The position numbers and the translations under genes were made by a program. From Rhizobium pisi (GTDB taxonomy: Bacteria > Pseudomonadota > Alphaproteobacteria > Rhizobiales > Rhizobiaceae): a DNA stretch of 64,000 nucleotides. Location: NCBI RefSeq assembly GCF_003938655.1, contig NZ_RJJT01000018.1, positions 62,001-126,000 on the forward strand. Direction: 5' to 3'. Below the pieces are notes generated by a model. It worked only from the letters and a program-made list of their open reading frames with translations, was not told the origin of the DNA and made no database searches. Each line of letters starts with the position of its first letter. The stretch's first letter is position 1. Positions 43,075 to 51,589 of the stretch are shown here, in pieces.

Positions 43075-44031
43075 ATGGCCCTTGTTAGCGGCTATCACCA
43101 TCTGACGCTCTGCACCGACGGTGTGCAGGAGGATTACGACTTCTACACCAAGGTGCTCGGGCTCTATTCGGTCAAGCGCACGGTGCTGTTCGACGGTACC
43201 ATCCCCGTCTATCACCTTTACTACGGCTCGCGGAACGGCGACGCCTCGACTATCATCACCACTTTCCCCTTCCGCAAGCCGGCCGTCTTCGGCAAGCGCG
43301 GCACCAACCAGTCGAAGATCATCCAGCAGGCCATCCCGGTCGGTTCGGCCGACTATTGGATCGACCGGCTGAACGGCAAGGGTGTCGATGCCGCCAAGAT
43401 TTCGCGCTTCGGCATTACCCGCGTCGCTTTCAAGCATCCATGCGGCATTCCGCATGAACTGGTCGAAAGCCCGGCCGACAACCGTCCGGCGATCGTCAAT
43501 GAAGCGCAGCACGTGAACGCCGCCCATGGCATCAAGGGCATCTATGGCGCGGCCATCGCCGTCTTCGACCGCACCGCGATGGACGAGTTCCTCGGCGTCG
43601 GCATGTCGATGAAGAAGGAAGCCGACAGCGACGAGGGCCTGATGTTCTCCGTGCCGAATGCCGGCGGGCCGAGCAGCATCGTCGAGGTGCTGCACGAATC
43701 CACCGGCCCGCAGGGCACCTGGACGCTGGCCGGCGGCACGATCCATCACCTCGCCCTCAACACCGGCAACGAGGAAAACCAGCTCGAGCTCAAGGCGCAT
43801 CTCGAAGGCCTCGGCTTTACCGACGTCTCGGATCAAAAGGATCGCAACTATTTCAAGTCCTGCTATGTCCGCTCGCCCGGCGGGGCGTTGTTCGAGATCG
43901 CCTGGTCGGTCGAAGGCGGTTGGGCGCTCGACGAACCGGCGGGCCAGATCGGCACGACGCTGGTGTTCCCACCATGGTTCGAAGATCGCCGGCAGGAACT
44001 GATTGCAGGTCTCGAACCCGCGACATTCTGA
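43075..44031 (+). CDS. VOC-family ring-cleaving dioxygenase (MhqO/PcpA-like)
   Basis: A 318-residue two-module vicinal-oxygen-chelate protein. Probable metal ligands are His in SGYHHLTLCT (module 1), His in GGTIHHLALNTGN and Glu in GGALFEIAWS (module 2). Such proteins (MhqO, LinE, PcpA) open hydroquinone or chlorohydroquinone rings. ATG 43075 has GGAGGAGG upstream; an open frame to 43018 is not needed. It is coupled to a MhqD-like hydrolase 10 bases downstream, the same pair as in quinone-response loci of Bacillus. Regulated probably by the divergent LysR. Confidence 0.88.
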   Translation: MALVSGYHHLTLCTDGVQEDYDFYTKVLGLYSVKRTVLFDGTIPVYHLYYGSRNGDASTIITTFPFRKPAVFGKRGTNQSKIIQQAIPVGSADYWIDRLNGKGVDAAKISRFGITRVAFKHPCGIPHELVESPADNRPAIVNEAQHVNAAHGIKGIYGAAIAVFDRTAMDEFLGVGMSMKKEADSDEGLMFSVPNAGGPSSIVEVLHESTGPQGTWTLAGGTIHHLALNTGNEENQLELKAHLEGLGFTDVSDQKDRNYFKSCYVRSPGGALFEIAWSVEGGWALDEPAGQIGTTLVFPPWFEDRRQELIAGLEPATF

Positions 44032-44041
44032 GTCCGGCGCC

Positions 44042-44686
44042 ATGTCGAACCACGACACACCGCTCCTCCGCGGCGCGAGCCCCGAGGAGGCCCTGGTGCA
44101 CTGCGTCTTCATCCACGGGCGTACCCAGTCGCCAGAGGACATGCAGGAACAGGTGATCTCGAAGCTCAAGGTGCCCGGCGTCGCCTTCGTGCTGCCGCGG
44201 GCCCGGGGCAACAGCTGGTATGACGCGCGCGCGACCGACGTGCTGACGGATCCCACCCGGCAACAGCTCGAGCAGGCGATCGCTTATGTCAGGCAACTGA
44301 TCGGCGACCTTCCCGGGGCGAACAACCACCCGAAACCGCTCGTCATCGGCGGCTTCAGCCAAGGCGCCTGCCTCGCGGTCGAGTATGCGATGCGGCACGG
44401 TCCGTGGAACGGCGCCCTGGCAAGCTTGACCGGTTGCCGCGTCGGCACGCCGGCTTGCGACAGGCCCTTTGCCGATCTCGACCGGCTGCCGGTCTACCTA
44501 ACCGGTTCCGACAAGGACCCGTGGATACCCGTCGATGCCTTCGCCCAGACTGCTGCGGCCCTCGCCCGGGCTCGGGCGCGGCTCCATTGCGACATACTGC
44601 CGGATAGGTCACACGAGGTCTCCGCTACCGAAATTGCGCAGCTTGAGAAGGTCCTGTGCGGGCTTTCGAACCGGAGCTGGTGGTAG
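44042..44686 (+). CDS. Phospholipase/carboxylesterase-family hydrolase (MhqD-like)
   Basis: A 214-residue alpha/beta hydrolase. The nucleophile motif is GGFSQGACLA, the acid lies in YLTGSDKDPWIP, and the His in PDRSHEVSATE. The N-terminal HCVFIHGRTQSPEDM is the oxyanion strand. ATG 44042 is 10 bases after the dioxygenase stop. In mhq-type loci such hydrolases act with ring-cleaving dioxygenases on quinone-derived compounds; the exact substrate is unknown. Confidence 0.9.
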   Translation: MSNHDTPLLRGASPEEALVHCVFIHGRTQSPEDMQEQVISKLKVPGVAFVLPRARGNSWYDARATDVLTDPTRQQLEQAIAYVRQLIGDLPGANNHPKPLVIGGFSQGACLAVEYAMRHGPWNGALASLTGCRVGTPACDRPFADLDRLPVYLTGSDKDPWIPVDAFAQTAAALARARARLHCDILPDRSHEVSATEIAQLEKVLCGLSNRSWW

Positions 44687-44882
44687 TGCAGGCAAACCGG
44701 GGCTTATCGCAAAGATACTTCGGAAGTCCAAGTGCAGATTGGCTTCACGGAAGATGACTAGCGTGACCGACGGCTTCGGTCGATACCAGGATCCGAACGT
44801 CGCAGGCGGATGGCCCTCGGGGCCTCCTTGGTTCATCTGGCTGCAGGTGCCACCCTGTCGCATTGGTGCGGGCAAAGGCGGT

Positions 44883-45509
44883 CTACTGTGTACTCGGGAG
44901 GGATTGCGGTAGGCCGAATATCGGGAGGACGGTGTCTTCGAAGCGGGTCATGGCGCTGATTCGGTCGCCGGAGAGAGTGAGAACGAAGAGGCCCACTCCG
45001 TGGATACCGGTGGAGGTTTGTCGGTAGACCCCGAAAGCCGGCTGGCCGTTGGCTCGCGTCCGCACCAAATGGAACCCTTGCACCGAGCCGAAAATGAATG
45101 CGAAGAAGCGGGCCACGCTGTCTCGTCCCTGGTATTCCAGCGGTATCGGTGGCATCGACAGGAAGACGTCACCGGTCAATAGAGCCACCAACGCGTCGAT
45201 GTCGGCAGATTCGTAGGCGCTGACGAACTTCGCGAAGATCGCGTCCTCTGCAGGTGAGGCGCTACCAGGCGGCGGCTCCATGGCAGTGGTCACCGGCAGT
45301 CGGCGCTGCATTCCTGCACGCGCGCGTTTGAGGGCGCTTTTGACCGATTCGACGGTCGTGTCCAGCATGCCGCCTACTTCGTTAGCGTGGAATCCGAGGA
45401 CATCGCGCAGGATCAGGACGACGAGTTGGCGAGGCGGCAAGATCTGCAGGGCGGTCACAAAAGCCAGGGAAATGGATTCGGTTTGCTCATAGCGCGCCTC
45501 CGGGCTCAC
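44883..45509 (-). pseudogene. Truncated sigma-70-like factor (region 4 plus SnoaL domain)
   Basis: The minus-strand frame has a clear sigma region 4 (ILPPRQLVVLILRDVLGFHA, then NEVGGMLDTTVESVKSALKR) followed by a SnoaL-like domain (SAYESADIDALVALLTGDVF, TRANGQPAFGVY). This is the C-terminal two thirds of a SigJ/ECF41-type factor. The N-terminal region 2 is missing: homology starts at PEARYEQTES near 45505 and upstream frame is antisense to a GST fragment. The open frame extends to 45806 by chance. With region 2 absent it cannot act as a sigma factor. Confidence 0.8.
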
Positions 45510-45902
45510 TGGGATGCGGAATCGTGGGGCATGGTCGCATTCGAAAAGACCTCCAAGGCCGTGCTGGGTCTGGGACCGCCGGACGCCGCGTTCATTGCTC
45601 GCGGGGAGCAGAACTTCGCGCGCTTCGCCGCCGTGCTCGACCGGTCGCTGAACGGACGGACGTGGCTGACGGGCGAGGCTCTGACCGTCGCCGATTTCTC
45701 GGTTGGCGCGATCATACCCTCGGCGGCGCGGATTGGGCTTTCCATAGCCCCGTACCCTGAAATCGCTCTCTGGTACGCTCGTCTCGCCGCCCTCCCGCCC
45801 TGGCAAGTCGCTCTGGCTCAGCAGGCCTCAGCTGCGGCGGCCTGGCAGGCCGAGCGCCAGGCAGGAACGGCGATTGATCTCGGACCTGGCGCTGGCGCCT
45901 AG
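45504..45902 (+). pseudogene. Truncated glutathione S-transferase (C-terminal domain only)
   Basis: About 132 residues match the helical C-terminal domain of a GST: AHWDAESWGMVAFEKTSKAV, then ARGEQNFARFAAVLDRSLNG, then TWLTGEALTVADFSVGA. The N-terminal thioredoxin fold with the glutathione site is gone. Homology starts at 45504, within a few bases of where the divergent sigma-factor remnant begins, so one deletion removed both 5' ends. The open frame runs back to 45387 in antisense to the sigma gene. Confidence 0.8.
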
Positions 45903-46110
45903 GCCGGCGATGCCCCGCCGTCGGATAGGCCTCTGGTCTTGGGCGATTCGGTGGGTCAGCCCCGTGTTGCCCGTACCACCGACATACCGTCGACCAACCG
46001 AGATGAGGGTTACAGCTCCGGCATGGACGGCATTATAAGCAACTTGATCTCGAGCGCTAGCGCGTCACGCCGCACACCTAACCTAACTATATGCTTTTAG
46101 AGAACTTTTG
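45903..46110. other. Intergenic region without a recognisable gene
   Basis: I see no coding frame with family resemblance here. Its right end is AT-richer (TAACCTAACTATATGCTTTTAG near 46080-46100), a possible promoter for the following small frame and aminotransferase. Confidence 0.4.
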
Positions 46111-46374
46111 ATGTCAGTCGCTCGCGAGCTCTTATACGAAATAGCGGCAGCATTGGTCATCGCGATTGTCGGTGGTGCCGGATTGCTCTGGCAGATCGCG
46201 GGCGGTTACGGTTTCAATAGCCCAGCTCTTCGTCCAGGCGCAGCTGTTCGAGCCGCATTTTGTGCGCACACCACCCGCATGCGTCTCCGCTTCAGTTTCG
46301 TCTCACCCAACAAAGAGGTTGAGAAAGCCATTGCTATCGTTGTAGCAATCGGGATCAAAGAGAAATCGTTATGA
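46111..46374 (+). CDS. Possible small membrane protein
   Basis: An 87-residue frame starting MSVARELLYEIAAALVIAIV with one hydrophobic segment. Its stop overlaps the aminotransferase start by ATGA (46371-46374), which argues for coupling. The second half (CAHTTRMRLRFSFVSP) has no typical protein character and contains an inverted repeat, so this may be non-coding leader. No family recognised. Confidence 0.3.
   Translation: MSVARELLYEIAAALVIAIVGGAGLLWQIAGGYGFNSPALRPGAAVRAAFCAHTTRMRLRFSFVSPNKEVEKAIAIVVAIGIKEKSL
46330..46349. promoter_or_regulatory. Inverted repeat upstream of the aminotransferase
   Basis: ATTGCTA-N6-TAGCAAT, a perfect 7-bp inverted repeat with a 6-base spacer, lies 22 bases before the aminotransferase ATG. 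The same half-site occurs in the palindrome at 42906. It could be a regulator site or a small hairpin. Confidence 0.4.
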
Positions 46375-47534
46375 CCACCGCAAAGTCCAATTCGCTCGTT
46401 TCCCGCCTTTCTGCCCCGCCCATTCCGTCCGTCGTTGCCTGGAGCCGCGAATACAGCGGAGAAAAAGGGCCGCTCATCGATCTGTCGCAAGCCGTGCCCG
46501 GCTATCCCGCGCATCCGGTGATGCTGCGGCTTCTTGCCGAGGCGGCCGGACAACAGGCTATGACGGGATACGGGCCAATCGAGGGCGAGCCTTTATTGCG
46601 CAAGACCTACGCTGCCCATGTTGCCGAGCTTTACGACACCGATCTTTCGGCTGCCAATATCCACATCACCGCCGGCTGCAATCAGGCGTTCATGTGTACG
46701 GCGATTGCGCTTGCTGGCGCGGGCGATACCGTAGCGCTCACCAATCCCTTCTATTTCAATCATGACACGACGCTGTCGATGCTGGGGATCGGGCGGCAAT
46801 TGGTCGACTGCGATCCTGCCAACGGGTTCTTTCCCGATCCGCGTTCGGCCGAGGCGGCACTTGCGGCCGGCGCGAAGATGCTTGCCGTCGTTACGCCCAA
46901 CAACCCCACAGGGGCGGTGTATTCGCCAAGCTTGCTTCATGAGCTTTTTGCTCTCTGCCGGAAATATGGCGCCTGGCTGATCCTCGATGAGACCTATCGC
47001 GATTTCCTTGGCGAGGATTACGGACGGCCGCACTCTCTGCTGTCCCAGCCGGGCTGGGAGGACACGCTCGTTCTTCTCTACAGCTTCTCGAAATCCTTCT
47101 GCATTCCTGGCCACAGGCTGGGTGCGATCACGGCAGGCCCCAAACTCGTCGCCGACATCGCCAAGGTGATGGACAACATGCAGATCTGCGCGCCGCGTTC
47201 GGCTCAGATCGCCGTTGCATCGGCTCTCCCGGCGCTCGCCGATTGGCGGGCCGGAAACCGGCTGGAGATCGCCCGAAGGGCTCACGCGTTGAGGCAGGTC
47301 TTTTCCGGGCTACCGGATTGGGAGATCGGAGCGATCGGCGCCTATTTCGCCTTTGTCCGCCATCCCCACGCAGATCGATCGTCGTCAGAGGTTGCCGAAA
47401 AGCTCGCTAGGGAAGCCGGCATTGTTTCTTTGCCCGGCGCCTATTTCGGGGAGGGACAGGAGCGCTACCTCAGACTCGCCTTTGCCAATGCGGATGTCGC
47501 CTCGATTGGGCTATTGTCCGAGCGCCTTCGCTAG
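46371..47534 (+). CDS. PLP-dependent aminotransferase, class I/II
   Basis: A 387-residue fold-type I aminotransferase. The PLP lysine is in YSFSKSFCIPGHRLG, substrate and cofactor residues in NNPTGAVYSP and LILDETYRDF, and ITAGCNQAF forms the phosphate loop. The C-terminal RLAFANAD places the carboxylate-binding Arg. It overlaps by 24 bases, tail to tail, with the flavin reductase gene on the other strand. It may process the amine product of the monooxygenase system next to it (inference). Confidence 0.92.
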   Translation: MTTAKSNSLVSRLSAPPIPSVVAWSREYSGEKGPLIDLSQAVPGYPAHPVMLRLLAEAAGQQAMTGYGPIEGEPLLRKTYAAHVAELYDTDLSAANIHITAGCNQAFMCTAIALAGAGDTVALTNPFYFNHDTTLSMLGIGRQLVDCDPANGFFPDPRSAEAALAAGAKMLAVVTPNNPTGAVYSPSLLHELFALCRKYGAWLILDETYRDFLGEDYGRPHSLLSQPGWEDTLVLLYSFSKSFCIPGHRLGAITAGPKLVADIAKVMDNMQICAPRSAQIAVASALPALADWRAGNRLEIARRAHALRQVFSGLPDWEIGAIGAYFAFVRHPHADRSSSEVAEKLAREAGIVSLPGAYFGEGQERYLRLAFANADVASIGLLSERLR

Positions 47535-48050
47535 GCCGCTGCGATCGACCTCCGCCGGAAGTTGGTGATAGCCACCGCGCCAGTAAAGCAGCGGTCCTAT
47601 GCCTTGCCGGATTTCGATCGCGCAGACATGTCCGACCAAAATCGCATGGGAACGGTAGTGGAATGCCGTTTCGAGCTTGCAGTCCAGGACGGTCAGGGCA
47701 TTTTCAAGGGCGGCCGCGCCGGTCTTGAGATGATACCATCCCGCATCGCCGTAGCGCTCCGTGCCCTTTCGCCCGTCAAAACCGGCAAAGGATTGCGCTA
47801 CCTGCTGCTGGTCGGCGGCGAGCACATTGACACAGAAGCAGCCGTATCGCCGCAGCGCCGGCCATGAGGAAGACGCCCGATTGACGCTGACGATCACGGA
47901 AGGCAGTTCCGCCGACAGCGACGAGACCGACGTTGCGGTGAAGCCGGTGCGGTCTTGCCCGTCGCCGACCGTAATCACGCTCACCGCACCGGCAAGATGA
48001 CGCATCGAAAGCTTGAAGTCCGCTTCGCTGATCAGAGCCTCGGCACTCAT
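47511..48050 (-). CDS. Flavin reductase (HpaC-like)
   Basis: A 179-residue flavin reductase-domain protein supplying reduced FMN. Features are SMRHLAGAVSVITVGDGQDR, GFTATSVSSLSAELPSVIVS, the loop CFCVNVLAADQQ, and the closing GPLLYWRGGYHQL. Its start overlaps the stop of the LLM monooxygenase by ATGA (48047-48050), so the two form a classical two-component monooxygenase. Its 3' end overlaps the convergent aminotransferase. Confidence 0.92.
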   Translation of the reverse strand: MSAEALISEADFKLSMRHLAGAVSVITVGDGQDRTGFTATSVSSLSAELPSVIVSVNRASSSWPALRRYGCFCVNVLAADQQQVAQSFAGFDGRKGTERYGDAGWYHLKTGAAALENALTVLDCKLETAFHYRSHAILVGHVCAIEIRQGIGPLLYWRGGYHQLPAEVDRSGLAKALGQ

Positions 48051-49402
48051 CGGGCCGGCGCCGGCGTTTTGGCAAAGCGGTTTACAGGCATGGAAAGACC
48101 GAGGTTTTCACGCAAGGTCTTGCCTTCGTATTCCTCGCGGAATAGCCCGCGGCGGCGAAGCTCCGGCAGAACGAGCCGCACGAAGTCGTCGAGACTGGAC
48201 GGCAGGGTCGGGAACATCAGGATGAAGCCATCGGCGGCGCGTGTCTCGAACCATTCCTCCATGTAGTCGGCGATCTGGGCCGGCGTGCCCGTCATGCCAT
48301 TTCCGGTATGCTTCTCGGCATAGTGCCGGATGAGTTCGCCGACGGTACGGCCGCTTCTGACGAAATCGACCAACTCGTCGAACAGGGCGCGCGATCCCTT
48401 GGGCGCCGCCGGCAGACGATCCATGGGGAAGGGCTTGTCGAGAGCCACGTCGCGCAGGTCCGCTTCCAGGAATTCGGAAAGCATCAGGCGGCCGACATCG
48501 GGATGCATCTTGTCGATCAGATAATCCACCTTCGCCTTTGCCTCGGCCTCGGTTTCACCGACGTTGGTGACGATGCCCGGCATGATTTTCAGGTCGTCCG
48601 GATCGCGCCCATAGGCCGGCATCCGGCTTTTGACGTTTTCGTAGAAGGCGCGGTTCCGATCGATATTCGATGCGAGGCTGAAAACGATCTCGGCGGTGCG
48701 TGCCGCCATGTCCATGCCGGGTTCTGAACCGCCCGCCTGGGCGATGACAGGGCGGCCCTGGGGCGTTCGCGCGATGTTGAGGGGGCCGCGAACCTGGAAG
48801 TGCTTGCCTTTGTGGTTGAGCGTATGGTGCTTGTCCTTGTCATAATAGACACCGTTTTCACGGTCGAGAAGCAGTGCGCCCTCCTCGAAGCTGTCCCAGA
48901 GGCCGAAGACGACATCGACGAACTCGTTGCCGCGCTCGTAGCGCAGCACATGCGGATCGAGCCCCTCGCGATTGAAGTTGTAGCCGGTTTCGTCATGATC
49001 TGACGTGACGACATTCCAGCAGACGCGGCCCTTGCTCAGATGGTCGATCGAGGCGAACAGACGCGCGACATTGAAAGGCTCGTAGTAACTCGTCGACACC
49101 GTCGCGACGAGACCGAGATCCCTGGTGGTGACCGCCAGTGCCGAGAGCAGCGAGAGGGGTTCGAAACGGTTCATCTTTGTGGGAATACGGGCAAGCGCAC
49201 TCGGATCGCCGACGGCGGCGGCGGGAGAATCCGCCATGAACATGAAATCGAATTTGGCCGCCTCGGATCGTTTGGCGACATCGAGCAGATGAGCGAAGTC
49301 GTTGGCGCCGTTGACGTCGCTTGCCGGATGCAGCCAGGAGGCGGGATGAAAACCGAACGTATAGACGAAAGTTCCGAGTTTCATCTTGTCGGTTCGTGCC
49401 AT
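48047..49402 (-). CDS. LLM-class FMN-dependent monooxygenase (NtaA/SnaA/DszA family)
   Basis: A 451-residue oxygenase partner of the flavin reductase encoded next. Family blocks are WLHPASDVNGANDFAHLLD, FDFMFMADSPAA, FASIDHLSKGRVCWNVVTS and the C-terminal LPELRRRGLFREEYEGKTLR, then ENLGL. It is clearly of the same family as the gene at 339 but not a close copy. ATG 49402 with a GGAG upstream. The substrate may be an organosulfur compound or an N-substituted amino acid; a PLP aminotransferase and a LysR regulator lie beside it. Confidence 0.92.
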   Translation of the reverse strand: MARTDKMKLGTFVYTFGFHPASWLHPASDVNGANDFAHLLDVAKRSEAAKFDFMFMADSPAAAVGDPSALARIPTKMNRFEPLSLLSALAVTTRDLGLVATVSTSYYEPFNVARLFASIDHLSKGRVCWNVVTSDHDETGYNFNREGLDPHVLRYERGNEFVDVVFGLWDSFEEGALLLDRENGVYYDKDKHHTLNHKGKHFQVRGPLNIARTPQGRPVIAQAGGSEPGMDMAARTAEIVFSLASNIDRNRAFYENVKSRMPAYGRDPDDLKIMPGIVTNVGETEAEAKAKVDYLIDKMHPDVGRLMLSEFLEADLRDVALDKPFPMDRLPAAPKGSRALFDELVDFVRSGRTVGELIRHYAEKHTGNGMTGTPAQIADYMEEWFETRAADGFILMFPTLPSSLDDFVRLVLPELRRRGLFREEYEGKTLRENLGLSMPVNRFAKTPAPAR

Positions 49403-49515
49403 CGAGCTCTCCTGCCATGTCGGTCACGCCACCCCACGGGAAACCGCCCTGCGCAAGTTATCGTCAGGCACAAGTTTTCATCAATATTGCGCAGCTGTGT
49501 TCCGTTTTAGTTTTT

Positions 49516-50457
49516 CTAAAGTGTTGGCCTGGGCGCGGACGCCAGGGCCTGCTGACGGGAAACAGCCATGAGCCAATCGCGGAATTCACGCCCATGCGGC
49601 TTCTGCAACGCCGCACGGTCCCAGGCGAGATAATAGCTTTCGGCCAGTGCTATGCGTATGTCGACGGGAATGACGAGCGTCTGTGCCTCGAGCTCATCTG
49701 ATATCATCGACATCTGCGCGAGGACGACGCCGCGCTTGTTGACGGCTGCGTCAATCGCACTGCTCGACAGAGTGAAGGAAAGACCGGCTGTGCTCTCCTC
49801 GAACCTGGTGCCCGTCTTAGCAGCAAACTCGCGCCAGCTTGGATAGGGTGTGAAATGCCGCTCCCATTCAACATGCAGGAGTGGATATTCGAGAAGCCGC
49901 GCGACGGAGGGCGCCTTGCCCTTGATCAGCGCCGGCGAGCAGGCCGGCACAACCCAATCGCGGAACAGTTCGGTATAGTGTTCATGCTGCAGCACATCCG
50001 ATCCATAGCTTATGCGGAAATCGACGTCGTCGAAGCCCATGCGCGGTTCCTTGTCGCGGCCGACAATCCTGACATGAGCCTTCGGATGAAGGGCCTGCCA
50101 GTCAAAGATCCGGCGCCCTATCCATTTGTTGACGACGGAAGACAGGGCGCTGAGAACCAGAGCATTCTCATTGCGTGCGCGTTCCAAAATCTGTTCCGCA
50201 AGCGCGAATTGCTCGAAACCCTTCGATATCTCCTGGTGATAGAGCCGCCCCCATTGGGTGAGCTCCACAGTGCGGCCGTTGCGCTCCAGCAAGGTGACGC
50301 CGAGAAAGCTCTCGATCTTGCGGATCTGCTGACTTATTGCGCCGGGGGAAACCTTCAGCTCGAGGGCCGCGGCGCTTACGCCGCCACAGCGACCGACGGC
50401 TTCGAACGCCTGCAAGCCCTTGAGCGGCACTGTCCGGATAGCCTGTTTCTCGGTCAA
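49516..50457 (-). CDS. LysR-family regulator (GcvA-like)
   Basis: A 313-residue LysR protein of the GcvA/AmpR type. The N-terminus is VPLKGLQAFEAVGRCGGVSA, with helix-turn-helix AAALELKVSPGAISQQIRKI. The effector domain includes DFRISYGSDV. The start appears to be TTG 50457 (MTEKQAIRTV), with GGAG 9 bases upstream; no ATG is close. It lies upstream of, and co-directional with, the monooxygenase pair and is a likely regulator of it. Its start overlaps a GntR remnant. Confidence 0.9.
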   Translation of the reverse strand: MTEKQAIRTVPLKGLQAFEAVGRCGGVSAAALELKVSPGAISQQIRKIESFLGVTLLERNGRTVELTQWGRLYHQEISKGFEQFALAEQILERARNENALVLSALSSVVNKWIGRRIFDWQALHPKAHVRIVGRDKEPRMGFDDVDFRISYGSDVLQHEHYTELFRDWVVPACSPALIKGKAPSVARLLEYPLLHVEWERHFTPYPSWREFAAKTGTRFEESTAGLSFTLSSSAIDAAVNKRGVVLAQMSMISDELEAQTLVIPVDIRIALAESYYLAWDRAALQKPHGREFRDWLMAVSRQQALASAPRPTL

Positions 50458-50755
50458 GAGGCGGTTCTCCGCGGCAGTTGATCCTTGGCGCTTTTTTTAC
50501 TCGGATGAAAGTCGCCGGCAAACTGGAAACGGTCGCCGGGATGGATGATCTCGACATAGGTGACCGTGCGGCTGTTCTGGCCATGTCTGCCGGATGAGGG
50601 TCAGGCAGGCCTTACCACGCTCGGTCTCAAGCAGGCGTGCCGTGGCGGCATCGGCCCGAAACGGCGCGAATGACATGCCTTGCCTTCGACCAGGGCAAGC
50701 CGCCCTTCGGCAAAAAATCCTATTTCGGCTTTATCGGCCTGAAGTGGCTTGGCAA
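50454..50755 (-). pseudogene. GntR/HutC-family regulator remnant (UTRA domain, frameshifted)
   Basis: The minus strand holds pieces of a UTRA effector domain in different frames. One frame gives ADAATARLLETERGKACLTL, then IRQTW. A one-frame jump near 50580 gives QNSRTVTYVEIIHPGDRFQF followed by AGDF, the usual end of the domain. Upstream fragments (KAEIGFFAEGRLALVEGKAC) are in yet another frame. The DNA-binding domain is absent. The right limit is approximate. HutC-type repressors often control amino-acid ABC genes such as the one next to it. Confidence 0.6.
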
Positions 50756-50797
50756 CCTTGCTGAAACGAAACTTTCCAGATTCAGGTTTTTCAACGC

Positions 50798-51589
50798 ATG
50801 AGCGTCCCCGCAATAGCAGTCAGGAATCTCATCAAGACTTTCGGAGAGACCACGGTCCTTCATGGTATCGATCTCGCCATCGAGCCCGGACGGGTTTCCT
50901 GCCTCATTGGCCCTTCCGGTTCCGGCAAGAGCACCCTATTGCGCTGTATGGCTTTCCTTGAGGAGGCAACGCGCGGGACGATCTCCATCAACGGCGAGGT
51001 GCTTGGCTTCACCGAGGATTCTCAGGGACGGCGCGAGCGCGTCTCGGCCGCCACCAACCGGGCGATCCGTGCCCAAATCGGCATGGTGTTCCAGCAGTTC
51101 AATCTCTGGCCGCACATGACGGCCCTCGGCAATGTCAGCGAAGCATTGAAGACGGTTCACAAGATGAGCCGCAAGGATGCAGAGGAGCGGGCAATGGCCC
51201 AGCTCGTCAAGGTTGGCCTCGAGGGCCGGGCCGGGCACTATCCCTCGCAGCTATCAGGCGGACAGCAGCAGCGCGTGGCGATCGCCCGTGCTCTGGCGCT
51301 GAAGCCCAAGATCATGCTGTTTGACGAGCCGACCTCGTCGCTTGATCCAGAGTTGACCGGCGAAGTCTTGAACGTCATGCGCGATCTGGCCGCCGAGGGC
51401 ATGACCATGGTTGTTGTCTCGCATGAGATAGGTTTTGCCGCGACCGTCGGCCAGCAGATCATCTTTCTCGACCATGGCAAGGTGCTCTTCAGCGGATCGC
51501 CCCAGGAGGTCTTTAAGAAGCCGCGAAATCCCCGTCTTGAACAATTCCTCGATACCTATCTCGACCGTGGTGCCTCGATGTTGCTGTAG
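50798..51589 (+). CDS. Polar amino acid-type ABC ATP-binding protein, orphan
   Basis: A 263-residue HisP/GlnQ-type ATPase. Walker A GPSGSGKSTLLR, Q-loop MVFQQFNLWPHMT, signature LSGGQQQRVAIARAL, Walker B IMLFDEPTSSLDPE and the H-loop VVSHEIGFA are intact. No permease or binding-protein gene adjoins; upstream is a broken regulator and downstream non-coding DNA. It may serve permeases encoded elsewhere, or be left from a deletion. Weak ribosome site before ATG 50798. Confidence 0.92.
   Translation: MSVPAIAVRNLIKTFGETTVLHGIDLAIEPGRVSCLIGPSGSGKSTLLRCMAFLEEATRGTISINGEVLGFTEDSQGRRERVSAATNRAIRAQIGMVFQQFNLWPHMTALGNVSEALKTVHKMSRKDAEERAMAQLVKVGLEGRAGHYPSQLSGGQQQRVAIARALALKPKIMLFDEPTSSLDPELTGEVLNVMRDLAAEGMTMVVVSHEIGFAATVGQQIIFLDHGKVLFSGSPQEVFKKPRNPRLEQFLDTYLDRGASMLL

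Noticed and set aside
46111-46374. Small membrane frame as a secure gene
   Set aside because: Kept only as a low-confidence entry. Its second half looks non-coding and contains an inverted repeat, so it may be a leader region.
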